Of a stretch of DNA of 64,000 bases, positions 1-12,256 are shown piece by piece. Every line of letters begins with the position of its first letter. Positions within the stretch are counted from its first letter, which is position 1. The notes under the pieces were generated by a model. It was not told the origin of the DNA. It saw only the letters and a list, made by a program, of their open reading frames with translations, and ran no database searches. The stretch comes from Trichoplusia ni (lineage: Eukaryota; Arthropoda; Insecta; Lepidoptera; Noctuidae), in assembly GCF_003590095.1 (NCBI RefSeq), contig NC_039480.1, forward strand, positions 7,727,328-7,791,327, written 5' to 3'. Made by a program: the position numbers and the translations under genes.

Positions 1-199
1 CCTTATTTGGATATTAGATACCAAGTAAGTCAAAAGCGGCACACAATTGTTTTGTTTTAGTCGTCGTATTTCATGAGTTATGCTATCAAAAGCAACAGTT
101 TCATGCACTGTTTAATTCAGTATACCTTCTCTAAATAAAGACGTTAATACCAACCTTTCTACATTTAATACTGTACTACTTGCGGACAATAATGCGGAC

Positions 200-411
200 A
201 ACATCACATACATTGTTCTGAACCCAAAGTAAGTTGCTAAAGCACTTGTGTTATGGAATTCAGATACAACGAAGGCACCACAAACACCCAGACCCGAGAC
301 AATGTACAAATGTGAATTTTTACATTGACCCGACCGGGGATCGAACCCGGGACCTCAGAGCTAGCGACACCTTGAAACCGGTGCGTACGCCACTCGACCA
401 CGGAGGTCGTC
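200..411 (-). repeat. tRNA-derived SINE, minus strand, near full length
   Basis: On the minus strand it begins near 411. The RNA polymerase III box A (TGGTCGAGTGGC, complement of 389-400) and box B (GGTTCGATCCCC, complement of 337-348) are both visible. A non-tRNA body follows and runs to about 200. The head resembles a tRNA but lacks a proper tRNA fold, so it is a SINE and not a tRNA gene. Confidence 0.75.
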
Positions 412-901
412 ACTACTTTATACTGAAGCACTTTTAAGTTAGTTGCTTGGACAATAAATGCACCTGACAATTTCAGGTGCATTTCCTGTTGTGCAGAGGG
501 TCTTAATTACTCCCACACTCATACTTATTACAATAATGATACTATACGGTGCTAGCCATGTATCTTATAATTTACCTATTATTATTCCACTCATTATGTC
601 AGTTTGATGAGAACGTCCACCGCTAGATAGAGGTCTCCTCCAATATTCTCTACCGTGACCTAATATCTATCTTGCGCTATTCGGATCAAACATTTTCCTT
701 TGATCTGATCGCAGAAGCCTCACTACTATCTCTACAATCTCGCTACATATTGCAGTTGTAGAAGCGAGACGGTGTTATACGCCGCGTAGATCGTCATCTC
801 TCTTCCACATCTACAGCATTACTTACAAAACTCCGTACTTAAAAAGCTGATGTCAGATCCAGTACAAAAGGACCTTCTCCACTAAACTCAACATTGCTCA
901 C

Positions 902-1081
902 CTTGATCGAACATGACCAGCTCCACAGTAGCTTGAAGAGGCACATTCTTGACGTGCACGCATTCGTCTCCATGTCCCGGTTCGGAGGAGCAGAAGGCAC
1001 TGGAACCTACATCACCACCCTGCGTGAGGAGCGGAGATGCAGGGTACGTGAACCGGTGCCCGTCGGTCTGACCCCAACTTT
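902..1081 (-). CDS. MCO-like gene, exon for start of domain 3
   Basis: The exon has a TTGTTGCAG acceptor with a pyrimidine tract and a GTGAGC donor. Its 180 nt keep the phase of the exon at 8411. The reading WGQTDGHRFTYPASPLLTQ, then CVHVKNVPLQATVELVMFD, matches the start of the third cupredoxin domain of insect multicopper oxidases (PPSPLL..Q, C.H...VPLNA.VE). It lies 7.3 kb from the previous visible exon. Confidence 0.8.
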
Positions 1082-4000
1082 CTGCAACAAGTTATAAGGA
1101 AAATTAAACTAGGGTTCATTGCGGAAGAGAGCTGACATTCCACACTGTATAATGTTCTATTCAACAACGCCATCTATTGTCAACCTAAGCAAGGCTTGGC
1201 TTATGAGTACTAGACAACTGGTAAACATACTTATATATTTGTAAACTAAAATATGGACACAGTAAAAACGATCGTTATCATCTCAAAAACATTTGTCCTG
1301 GGTGAGAATCGAACTCACGACGGCATAGGTCAATAACCACAAGAACAACAGCCATGTCAACTTTAAAAACTCACTATAAAAGTCTCACTTTAAAACTCGC
1401 TGCATCTTTATAGTAAATTGATGTTTTTAGTAGAGTATAATAAAACAGGTATTATGTGTTTCCTATGATCAGATTAGATTAAAATATTCTTTATTGTCGA
1501 CCACGAGACTTATTGCATTAAATTAATACGCAACAAAGAAAATGGACAATGGCAGTCTTATCACTAATAGCAATACTATACCTCTATTGACGATGGCATG
1601 AGAAATTATGAAGACGAACCATAAATTTTATTTTTATATAGAGCACGATTACACCGAAGAATGTGTTTTTTTTTAATAATTGTACTTTGACATCAATTGA
1701 TGACGATATCATTGACAAAATTTGATGCAAGTGTTGAATTTATAGGTACATGTGTAGCAAGGATCACAACATATGTACGTACAGTACCAGCTACTAACGC
1801 ATGCTCCAACGCTCATTAATGAGCATTTTCACTGCTACAAACACTCGTACGACATATTTTCCCTTGCACACTTTGGTGGAAACCTACAGGAACACAACAT
1901 GTAAACAACAATTAAGCTCGATGTTGAAAAGCTTTGAATACCTTCAAAACAATGTTAATCTTTATCTTGAGAGATTTTATCACATCTACGTAACGAATAC
2001 AACAAATTTCAGGAATTGGCCAACAACTGTTGGTTTACCAACAGACTCGAATCCAGACAAACATATCGTGGCTTCGCTTCTGTCAGTCAGTCCTAAGCTT
2101 GGATTTAAATACGACAGTTGATTGATAGAGCCAAACCGTAACCACAGGTCCGTAAACACATCCGCATACAGACTCAAATAAACCCTCGTCTATCCGAGAA
2201 AATGAAAAAACAACATGACGATACTGGCTGAAAAATCAAAAGCCAAAAAAAGAAAAGAAGTAATGTAAATAAATGAAAGAGCAAATGCAAGCAGTGTTTT
2301 GTTTAACAGGGATTTGAAAAATGCGGCCAATTGAGTAATACAGACTGCCAAGAACGCTGAGTAGCAATTAAGCACAATTAACTGCATAACAACACGTTTT
2401 AGACTCGACAATACGTGTTGACACAATGCCATACGGTAATTATTTTTCTATGTTACTGTTATATAACAATAAGCGATGTTTTTTATACTATATAGGTATA
2501 AATCTAGTACATTTTACACCTTCGTTCTCGGGCTATTAACTTTTACGACAATCTATTGAAACGATGTTCAGCCCACGCGTTTTTAAAAAGGATATTCCAA
2601 ATACTTTTTGGTAGACAAGGACTCACGGAAATAAAGTAACTAGAGATATAAATGGCCGGACATTTATTTCTTTAGGAAACTTCCTTATGTTATATTCATC
2701 ATAATATATAAGTTTGCTACCTTAGAGGCATGTAATATCCTCTATAAGAAATATTATTTGTGTTAAAGAGTATTTGAATGGACATTTAACACTTTCTTCT
2801 TAATTAAGGCTCGTGAATTAGGAAGCCTAGACGTTTGTTTGCATTTAGGCTACGATATTTTGCGATCTGAAACTTATAACCTATATTATAATATAATCAA
2901 GCAAAACAATAAATTACTGCGATACCAATTTTGTTATATGCAACAATATTTGCAATCGAAAAATGATTATTTTCAGCTTTTACGGACAAATCTTATAATT
3001 TAATTAGCTGTTTGCCCGCGACTTCGTCCCCGTGGGTAGAAGATATAAGTTATGATTTATACCTGCCCTGTTTTTTACACATTTTCAATTTTATCTTCGC
3101 TCCTATTAGTCGCAGCGAGATGGTTTATCCTAAAAACTTCCTCGATGAATGGTCTATTCAACACAAAAAGAATTTTTGAATTTGGACCTTCCTGAGATTA
3201 GCGTGTTCAAACAAACAATGAAACAAACAAACTCTTCAGCTTTATATATTAGTATAGAAGTATAGATAAGAAAGTAATACACATCTGTCATATAGCCTAT
3301 TTGCTACCTGCAACCTTGTGCATAAAAATCTATTCAATCAAAGACCTACAGAAGATCCCGAATTTAGTTCTCGTAAAACATTGACGAAGCTTGTTTATAG
3401 AACCAATATAAATAATTACATGACCCTTGTATTAATAGATAAGGTTATTATTTAATTACAGGCCAATCGGTATAGTTACCCTGAGTGAATCCTAACGTGA
3501 ACGGAATTATATTATGTAACTCATATAATTATTGTGTGCCGTAATGGCATTGCAAATTATACTTAAACATCTAGGTCGTAGGAGTGATTTTCCTATATTT
3601 ACATGAAAGTATCGTAATATAATTGACTTTTTAATTTGGTTACTCATTCTTACTGTTAGTTTCATGCAGTGATAAGTACTAACAAGCATTAATATAAAGG
3701 TAAAACTGCCTATCTGACTATTAATTTCAGAATCCAAAAAATCATTGTGAATTTTTCACTTTCTTAGATGAAGTTTAAAACGTTTACCATTTTTTTTGTA
3801 CTTCACTAAAATCATCACAGTATTCCATAGTCAATTATTTATTAACGAATGTTAAAATGAACAAATTATTATTTGCCAAAGCGTCCATCAGTATTGATAG
3901 CCTTTCTACTTTAACAGGAAACAAATAAAAGATATTCTGTCAATATCTAGCTGTGTAGATATCGTAAAATACTTTATAGTCTTAAGCTAGACTATTCATG

Positions 4001-7000
4001 ACACACTTCGCAACGATTAAAATTCAACATCTAGACACTTTCGCTTTTATTATCCTTAGATTTTATTAATAAGACTTTGTATTATGTGCTAAACAGCCAT
4101 TGGATTGGAGTAATAATTGTGAGAAAGCTCATAGCCCCAGGTAAAGATATATTAAAATAAAAATAAAGAAAGATAAAATTAAGCGAACATTTTTTTCCAG
4201 TGGTCTTTGGTTAAATTAATTATTATTTCTACAAAACATTCTCGGTTTGATAGTTCTACAACTCTGGTTTCATCAATTTTAACTGGAGTCACACTAAAAT
4301 ATGACGATCATAATTTTAACCCCGTTTTCAAATACAATGAAATATTCAACACAATATAAATATTTTCTCGACATCTGTACCGACTAGCCAATTACAATAT
4401 TCAAGCTAGTTCAAAGAACTGCTTGCTTTACTCCGCAACATTTTAAATGCATAGCGTCATAACATGAAACCATTTTTCAAAACTGTATTTAGTAATAGTC
4501 ATCTTTGTATGTTTTTTTTTTTAATCAAATCCGATTTAAATCGTTCATTGACATCAACCTTTCCAGTCGAACGATATTTAAAAATGAGTGCGTTCGAAAT
4601 CGAAACGCAAATTCAAATGACAGGTGTAATTACATTATTTTGAATTTTATATTTTAGAATATTGAAATATTACATTGGAGATCAGTCGTGTATTTTAAAT
4701 AAGCTGGTAACTATATGGTTCACATAATTCCTATAATAAAAATCAGAGTCAACCTGAAGATATTTTATGGCAGCACTGGTTATTTTTTTTAATTTACCGT
4801 CCACTATGACCGAATGTGGGTTGGTGTAACGGTACCAGCTATGAAGCAAGATTCGCGTGCCACAAAAACGAAGTGCCAAGTGAAAGGGAAACTTTCAATT
4901 CATGTTAATAATCAAAATAAACATCCCATTGTTTAAAATGAAGGAACGAGTTTAAATGTCAATAATGAACGCATGATTATAATTGTCGGATACGTATGGT
5001 TGCTTATTGCGATTCTAATCAATTCAAATGTAAGTGTCAAAAGAGAAAAAGTTTCGACTAAAGCTGTTAAAAGGTTTTTTTTTTTTTTAATTTTCTACAT
5101 TTTGCGTGATCTTACCAAAGCCGGTAAAACACACTAAATAAACATAATATATCTACGTATTTCCGAAATGAGTTTTTATACGTTATACCAAGAAATGAAT
5201 TTTCAACTGATAGTTGACAAATAAAGGTAACTACGCACCGTTCCTATTCTCATTTGAATCAGTGTATAAAATGTTGCGCAGTCACGAGTCTTCGGCAATC
5301 ATTCACAGCATATTATTTGCGGTGGCTGCGGACGCTGTTACGACCGCTGATTACTTCACTTTCTTCATAAACGCCGTGTACTGTCGCTTTGTAAATGTAA
5401 ACGAGCTCTATACATGACATTATTATCGTTTAACAAGACTCCGATCTAGATTTTCTTTTGTTATTAAAGCTGTCATATTGATGCGGTAGTTGTATTTTTA
5501 TTCGTTTCTCCAACTTGCGTTTTTATTGATGCACTCACCTAGGTGTTTTTGGAATTAATGTACTATAAATGGGATTAGGATAATATCGTGGAAACTAACA
5601 GGCCCAAGAATGGTTTTAGCGTTAAGCCACGTCAGAGATCTACAGGGTTATAACTCTGACACCAGTCTTCATTTCTCTGTCCAAGTAAAGTTTTTTTTAT
5701 AATATCGCTGGTCATCGGCATCACATACCGAAATGAATCGGCATTTCTCGTTACAAACCAACTTTCCGCCCATTCATTACAAGTTACTACGCCAAGTTCC
5801 ACTGCAACGCCACGCAATGGTTAAATTGCGTAAACTTTAATCTAGAAGAGATTACAGAAAACTATTAAAAGAACATTAAAATCATACCTTCTTACATTTC
5901 CTAACATTGGTTTGGTACATCAATAAGTTAAACTGTTATCTGCTCAACCTCAATCTTAAAAAAAAGTATTATTGCAAAACAATAAATCGCGGATTTGTTT
6001 TCAAAACATATGTAACCCATAATCAGTAAATCAATACTTTTTATATTGTAAGCTAAATTTAAGTAGTACTTAACATGAATCATGTATCAGAATCAAATAG
6101 ACATGAAATGTTTAAAAACAAACAACCTCATTACCAGTTCTTTGGTAAAAAAACATCATAGCAACCAAAGAGGTGAAGTCAGGTGCAAAGGCCAGTTTCT
6201 CAACCTATAAACAGAGGTCAGTTTTAAGCTGGCAGTTTATCTAGTATCAAATTTTCTCCCACAGGTCATGCGAGCCAACTGCCGGCTTCTAAGCCACGAT
6301 TATTCATGCGAAATGAAAGTGCAAGCTATAATCAACGCTATGTACTAATAACACAGTTATTATTCGTACTTAAATTAATTACATGCAGCGAAACTAAAAC
6401 ATGTCTGACAGCTTGCTTGAGTGACTGTAACTTAAGTACTAAAGGCTGGTATGATTGTCGTACGAATTATGAATTTGGAAACCAAAGCTAGAAAGAACTA
6501 TTTTACATTTGAAAGAACAATTTAAGGTTTTATTTTAAACATGCCGCAGATTTAAGCGTTGATAATATATTTGACTTGCTTGGGCCCAACCTGGACCTTT
6601 TTTAGGTGTCACAAAGGTTAAATTATATTTTGGAATGTGAGGAATGTCATTGACGTCGATGTTAACTAACGAATAAAACTAGAATAGTAATATAGATCAG
6701 TAGGTACTGAATAGAGTAAATTAAACTTGTGACAAAATATTCAACTAAGTTTTATTTCACGACTTAAGTATTAACCTGAATCCTCTCATGATTTCTATAA
6801 ACTTTGCAGATTATTTAGTAAACTTACTATAAAGAATTATGTAAAGTTACGTTAATTTCGATGAAGCCAATGCTGCATGACTTAGTACTTTCACCCAACT
6901 ACACAAGGAACCTTTAATACTACTTGCACAATCTTAAGAACCTACAAATATTTGTACCTACTCAATTTAAAAACACAACTAAATATCATAGAGGCTATAA

Positions 7001-10000
7001 AAGATCGCAATCTTTACGAAATAAGTAACGCGACCCACTAACATATTTCGTTACCTAAGCAGGCTTACGTAACACAAAATGCTCATAACACAAGACGAGC
7101 GCCGTTTAAAACGTCCAAAGAGGTTGTTTAACTTTATTAAAAACTAGTTTATTGTCCTTCAGAAGTCCTTTGAAATCGTTTTTAAAACAAATATGGCATT
7201 GTTTTTTGGATTATTCGTTGATATCCGTGAGATCAAGATAATTAGACTTTCGTCGTGATCCTGGGGTCTCGGGTTAAACACAATATGCTAAAAACTGATT
7301 AAAGAGAATTCTAAAATTCTAAAACGGAATAACAGAAGGTATACGTCATATATGTATGTGCTTGGAATCTGATCTCGCGATCGCAGACTCAAATGCTTGA
7401 CATTAATAATACTTTAAAACTAGTGCAGTATAGTTAAATGTCATCTCAGGAGGCAGCGTAACTAGTTTAACCCGTTGTAAGTATACCTCTCCAAAAAAAT
7501 ACAATATTTTCTTTTCATCGTCTCTGCATTACAAAAAAGCTGACCCTTTCAACTTCGTTATCCTAGCATTCCATAAAGAGAATAAAGTCTAAAGAAAAGA
7601 CCTTGACATGACCCAAAATAGTAGATGACTCAATAATAATGCTTGCTCTAAAGACATTTTCATAGCTAACATTTGTCAGTTTTAGTACCCAGTTCCGTGC
7701 TTTCTTCATAATTGGAATAAATTATCTTAGAAAATACACGTAGACGTCATACAATGCAAGTTATCTTCGAATTACTAATGCTATGATCGTCTCCCAAATG
7801 AAAAACATCAACAGACTAATGTAGAGTTTGTGGAGCTTAATAACTTCTTAAATCGAAATCTTAAGGGTAATTTGTGTAGAGAAATACAAAAGTCTCAAAT
7901 ATTATTTGTTACTCGAAGAGTCAGATGGCATTATACATATCGAGGAGTCGACCTAAATCTATTGTGCATAAGGAAATGTTTGCATTTCGTAAGTTATTCA
8001 AATGGCATACATTAATGCATTGTCATCATTGTCACGCCGCACGCCGGCGGTAGTTGCGACATTGTCCTAACTCACGTGTGTGAGAAATCATGGCTGGGTA
8101 AACACATCTGTCACAGACTAATCAATGTTTCATTATTGAAATTGATTATGTGATGTCTTTAGTAATTCAGGGTTCATTCTGTCTTTAACATAAGTACGAA
8201 GTAGTAAAGTATCAGAAGGCGAAAAACATTGGCTAAACAAAAAAGGTGACATGAAAAAAAAAGTTAATTCTCTTTTCAAAATTTCAACATGTCAAAATCG
8301 TTACCGCTTCTGGCGTTGAGCAAAGTATACATCGTGCCACTCTTACTAAGATAATTTTATGCAAAGGAAAGTTTTTGAACAATATGCGAGTACACAATTA
8401 GATTACTTACCGACTCGTTTCGCCGAAATTTGCCTCGTAGAATAATTAAAAGGCACATAAATTATCTCGTCCAGATTGTCGGCCAACTCGGCAGGCAGCT
8501 TGTCAGCCGCGTGGAGCTCGCGCAAACATAACACATCCTCAGAATCACAACGTTCACTAGACACTGTTGTTAACTCCCGGAACACATTGGTACCAACTGT
8601 GTCCTGTTTATGTATCACTGTTTTATCTTTATTGTCATACACTAAGGTTGCTAAACCTTCTAAATTGTCTTGACAATCCTTGACTGCAACTACTTTTATT
8701 TTATACACTCCAGGCACTCTTCGAGCATCCAATATGAAGTCAGCTCTTTCACCCCTACCTAACTCTATCGTGCGCACTCGCTTTGTTTCAATTTGATGAC
8801 CATCTAAAGCCACGACTTCCAATGAATGATGATCAATTGAAAACTGAATAGGACAGCTCTTCGAACCACCGCCATACGCCAGACGGAATCGGTATCTTTT
8901 ACCATGTTCCACTTTGAAAGAAGACAGCGGAGCGTCAGGAGATTCAAATGATTTTCCCTTGCCATTGATTAGAAGTGATTCTGCGTTAGGTATACGCGAT
9001 ATAACTCCTGCCAGAGGTCCCATTGAATGGCCCCATTCGGATACGTAGATTGTGTGTTCTGTGGCATCTACGTCATAAAGTTTCTTTAGAGGATCTAGTC
9101 GTGGAGACTGTCTGACAACGAAGGCGCCGGCAAGGCCGTCTGCGGCGTCAGCAGCGGAGTGCGCGTGGTACATGTGAGTACCCACCGCCGACGCTCGGAA
9201 CTTGTACTGGAATGTAGTGTACGCTGGCTGGGGACACTGGGTTAACATTGGAGCTCCGTCCATGAAGGGAGTCTCCTTCTGTGGTTGTCCTCGCCAGTGA
9301 ATAGAGAGTGCGTGTGCTGGGGCTCGATGCACCACGTCCACAACTAATATGTCGTTTTGGCAAACATGGAGGGTAGGTGCTGGGAGCTCTCTGTTGGCTA
9401 CCAGGACGCCTCGCTCCCTTCCATCTGCAGATATACATGTTGCCGGACAGTCACCTCCTCCCTTCTCTGTGCAACTGCCACAGGACCTATAAAGAAACAA
9501 AAAGAGTTTTTTACGGGCCTCTTAAAATAAAACATGCTAACTTTTGATGTTGTAAGTTTGTCCTTGACGTTACCATAAAATAAACAAAAACTCTGAACTA
9601 ACGAAGTGTTGTTTAGTATTGTAATAAATGACTGAATGGTTGTTGAGTAAAATTCTCGAATAAATATAGTAGGTACTTACTTGCTTAACGTCTTGTACAC
9701 CTCTATGACTAGTTTCACACGACAGATCATTGGCCAATCCAACTCGTGACATTCTCGGTCACAGTTCTCGAAATACTCCTCTGAAAACAATGAAATTAAT
9801 TTGAATATATGTATTTATTTGCTATTTATTTATACATTATTGCCGGTGTGTCGCTATGTATTATTGTAAACAAGCCCTAAAATTAAACTCCCGAACTTCT
9901 AATATGATGGAAGATGTGACCTGTCTTTTTTTAATAATATATATTTTTATAATAAGAATAACAACTTCTAATAGTTGTTATTCTTATCCTAGAGTAAAGT

Positions 10001-10473
10001 CGACTCCGTGATACCAGGAAAATGAATACAAGTTATTGTGAGAGGCTATAATTAAGTTAGTACTAAGGTTGGCCCTCGCTCTTGTAACCTCAGTGCTGAA
10101 GAAACTCGCTCTTATTTTTTTTTTGAAGTATTATTTAAAAGTTAATAAAAATAAGTTCGTAACTAAAGAGTAATAACCAGCTGCCAATCGCTACCAAATT
10201 AAGAGCGGTACAAAAAAATGGATTTTCCACACTTTGTACCTTATGTTTTTTTGTCCCCAAGAGGTAAACATACTTTATTACTGTGGATGTGGTAGGTGTA
10301 AAAACTTAATAAAATAAAACATGAGTACCTGGCATCGGCGTGTAATAAACCACGACAATAACTCCGGCTAGTATTACAGTTAACACTAATATCCTCTGCA
10401 AGGACATGAGCATGTAATTTGGTTTCACGAACGACACATCGCGCACTTGAATCGCCTCCTTTTCCGACTCCAT
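902..10473 (-). CDS. Multicopper oxidase-like membrane protein (MCO-related), 5' part
   Basis: Four exons read on the minus strand: 10473-10329, 9780-9681, 9486-8411 and 1081-902. Joins keep frame and use GT/AG borders (donors GTACTC, GTAAGT, GTAAGT, GTGAGC). Exon 1 codes a short cytoplasmic head and one hydrophobic segment (about residues 24-44), so the protein is probably a type II membrane protein facing outside. Cys-rich residues about 55-99 precede the first cupredoxin domain, with HWRG at 145-148 and HAH at 189-191. Insect laccases have HWHG at the first site, so one type-3 copper ligand is replaced by Arg. The exon at 902-1081 codes the start of the last domain (FTYPASPLLTQ, then VHVKNVPL). 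The region with the remaining copper ligands lies beyond position 1. The lost ligand fits the insect multicopper oxidase-related protein (MCORP) group better than active laccase; the assignment is inference. A small extra exon between 8411 and 1081 is possible. Confidence 0.85.
1285..1350 (-). repeat. SINE fragment with box B, minus strand
   Basis: The complement reads GAGTTCGATTCTCACC followed by CAGGACAAATGTTT. This is the box B and downstream block shared with the copies at 23.4 and 53.0 kb. The box A part is degraded. It lies just upstream of the 902-1081 exon, inside the intron. Confidence 0.6.
1351..3000. other. Intronic AT-rich DNA of the MCO-like gene
   Basis: No coding exon could be supported here. 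A 106-codon open frame at 1801-2121 on the plus strand has no recognisable family and lies antisense inside the intron; it is treated as chance. Confidence 0.5.
3004..3266 (+). repeat. Interspersed lepidopteran repeat, copy 1
   Basis: The copy begins with the CCGCGACTTCGTCCCCGTGG head and ends in a CAAACAAACAAAC-like run then CTTTATATATTAGTATAG. A second copy in the same orientation lies at 23902-24160 with matching blocks over its whole length. This kind of sequence is very common in moth and butterfly genomes; whether it is LINE- or Helitron-derived cannot be decided here. Confidence 0.75.
3267..8400. other. Rest of the large MCO-like intron, nothing coding seen
   Basis: AT-rich sequence with poly-T runs (for example 5074-5090). 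No exon with matching phase and family motif was found, although a very small exon could be missed. Confidence 0.45.
8411..9486 (-). CDS. MCO-like gene, exon 3: cupredoxin domains 1 and 2
   Basis: This is the largest exon (1076 nt). It codes the first copper-site cluster (HWRG, then YHAHS) with the insect-laccase spacing, the TQCP turn between them, and most of domain 2 ending in YVPFNYS. It enters with a TTTATAG acceptor, completing a Lys codon, and leaves with a GTAAGT donor in phase 1. The frame is open throughout with no stops. Confidence 0.88.
9953..9986. repeat. Perfect 14-bp inverted repeat (hairpin)
   Basis: Arms 9953-9966 and 9973-9986 are exact reverse complements with a 6-nt loop. 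It lies in intron 1 of the MCO-like gene. Confidence 0.7.
10329..10473 (-). CDS. MCO-like gene, exon 1: start codon and membrane anchor
   Basis: ATG at 10473 begins MESEKEAIQVRDV, then a basic and hydrophobic run that ends in PMP at residue 48. The core (LVLTVILAGVIVVVYY) is a good transmembrane segment or uncleaved signal anchor. The exon ends in phase 1 before a GTACTC donor. No other in-frame start lies nearby that would give a better N-terminus. Codon use is more GC-rich than the flanks. Confidence 0.8.
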
Positions 10474-12128
10474 AGTGAATGTGAAAAAGTTAATCGTCTA
10501 TGGTCCAACACTCGCAGCTTACATGTTTATTTATCAAAAGTTTTGTTGAACCGGTTGCGAGTGAGAGGTGTAGCGCCGCGACCACGCGAGTCGACCACTA
10601 AGTGGCGACTGGTCTGGTTGCTGCTGTTGCCCTCATCAGTTGCAACACCACTGCACCTTCGCCGCATTACCAGAGGTCCGATCGGGGATCCAATTCGGAA
10701 GTAAATCGACTGGCAAGAGACTCTCTCCGTAAGTTACACAACTTAATATTGTGTAACGCTTATTAATTTCCGAAGCCACACAGATACTTACTTTTTTATA
10801 GCCGCGTTGTGTGACAAACTAATGTAATAAATGTGTAATAATGTAAATTTTTTATATGCAAATATATATCATACTCGGAACCGACGTTTCAAGTTTCAAT
10901 GACGCGTATTAGTGATTGAAATCTGATTTATTGACCATCATATCTTATTGCCTGCGATGAATATGATATTACCTTCACTTGAAAGTTTCAAGTAGAGTTG
11001 ACGCGCTGTTTGGATGTTCTCTTCATACTTAAGTGTGTATAAGCACACCTCCATCGGGCGATCAATTTTCATTTCCCACGTAATTTATAGCAAAAATGAT
11101 GAAAATAATAATTGACTAACACAACACAAAAACTGTGACCAATCTTTCTGATTTTTGGATGGATTTAATATATCTTTACTAATGTTTACTTTTAGATAAT
11201 TTTTGTGTCAAAATAGATATTGTATTTTGTTTTAACTTTTACAAATAGGGAGTCGTCAAGGGTCCAGTTTGGAGGAAGTTGTAGTAGAAAGAGGTTCGTG
11301 TGGTCGTGTGTATGGTTTCTGTCAAACCATGAAAGCAAAAAACCTTTTCCCTTCATACACGATGACTTCATTTTCATTTTTTTTACACGCCTATAAAACT
11401 TTTAGATTTAATTTAAATTATTTTATTGCCATAGATGCAATAGAATAGACACGCAAAGCCATATTGTAACAGGTGACAAAAATCGGTCTTGACATGACGT
11501 ATCCATGAAAGAAACGTATTTGTAAAGTATATTCAGGATTATTTGCTTTTATAAAATTACATTACTACCCAGAACATGTATGGTGAAACCATACATAAGC
11601 ATACGTGCTTATGTATGGTTTCACCATACATAAGCACGTTTGTTTTAAAGATTTTATTAAATATTTATATTATATGAAATGTTAATTTACTACAAACGTT
11701 CGCACGCCCTTAAATGTCTGCCTGTATTGCAGTAAAAAAATAGCTTGATGAAAATAAGTATGTTAAATGCATCCTATGTTAAATGAGTATATAATAAAAT
11801 AGCTTTTGAAGTGCAAAACAATTGTGATTATTTGTGACAAATTACTTGGCGGAACAGTTTATTCACGTAAATCTCTTTCATTACTCTTCTTCGCTTCTTT
11901 CATTTAGACAAACGCTGCTTAAGTCTGAAAAGACTGGAAGTCAAATAAATTGACGGTGACTGGACACTGACATTGACATTTAACAAACACAAGTGACAGT
12001 TGTTTATTTTCACACAGATTTCTGTTTTCCCATGTGACAATTTTTTGCCGCAAGTGTGGAAAATCTTAACATTTACGTACATTCGATGTATATATTTTAG
12101 GTAGTTGAATACTAATTGTCAAATCAAA
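10474..12128. promoter_or_regulatory. Divergent intergenic region between MCO-like and PNLDC1 genes
   Basis: The two start codons face away from each other across 1.65 kb, so both promoters should lie here. No clear TATA box was assigned. It contains a short inverted repeat near the MCO side (10733-10741 with 10749-10757), a strong palindrome at 11576-11631, and TGACATTGACATT-like repeats near 11970. Confidence 0.45.
11576..11631. repeat. Perfect 26-bp inverted repeat with 4-nt loop
   Basis: Arms 11576-11601 and 11606-11631 are exact reverse complements around TACG. Each arm also holds its own small palindrome (TATGGTGAAACCATA), so it could form a branched cruciform or RNA fold. It lies about 500 bp upstream of the PNLDC1 start. 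Confidence 0.85.
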
Positions 12129-12256
12129 ATGGAAGTTACAAGAAAAAACTTTATTGAAGAATTGGAAAATGTAAAACGAGATTTATCAAAATGTTGTTTT
12201 GTTGGTTTTGACGCTGAATTTACTGCCCTTCTCACTGGAGAGTGCTTTAAACACAG
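12129..12256 (+). CDS. PNLDC1: PNLDC1 exon 1: start and first catalytic pair
   Basis: ATG at 12129 opens MEVTRKNF. The frame reaches GFDAEFTAL, which carries catalytic D28 and E30, and ends CFKH plus two bases before a GTATAA donor. This start puts the DAE motif at the usual distance from the N-terminus in PARN-family proteins. Confidence 0.88.

Noticed and set aside
337..411. Possible true tRNA gene
   Set aside because: Box A and box B are present, but the acceptor and anticodon stems do not form and a SINE body follows.
1801..2121. 106-codon plus-strand frame
   Set aside because: It lies antisense in the MCO-like intron, has no recognisable family and no splice or start context.
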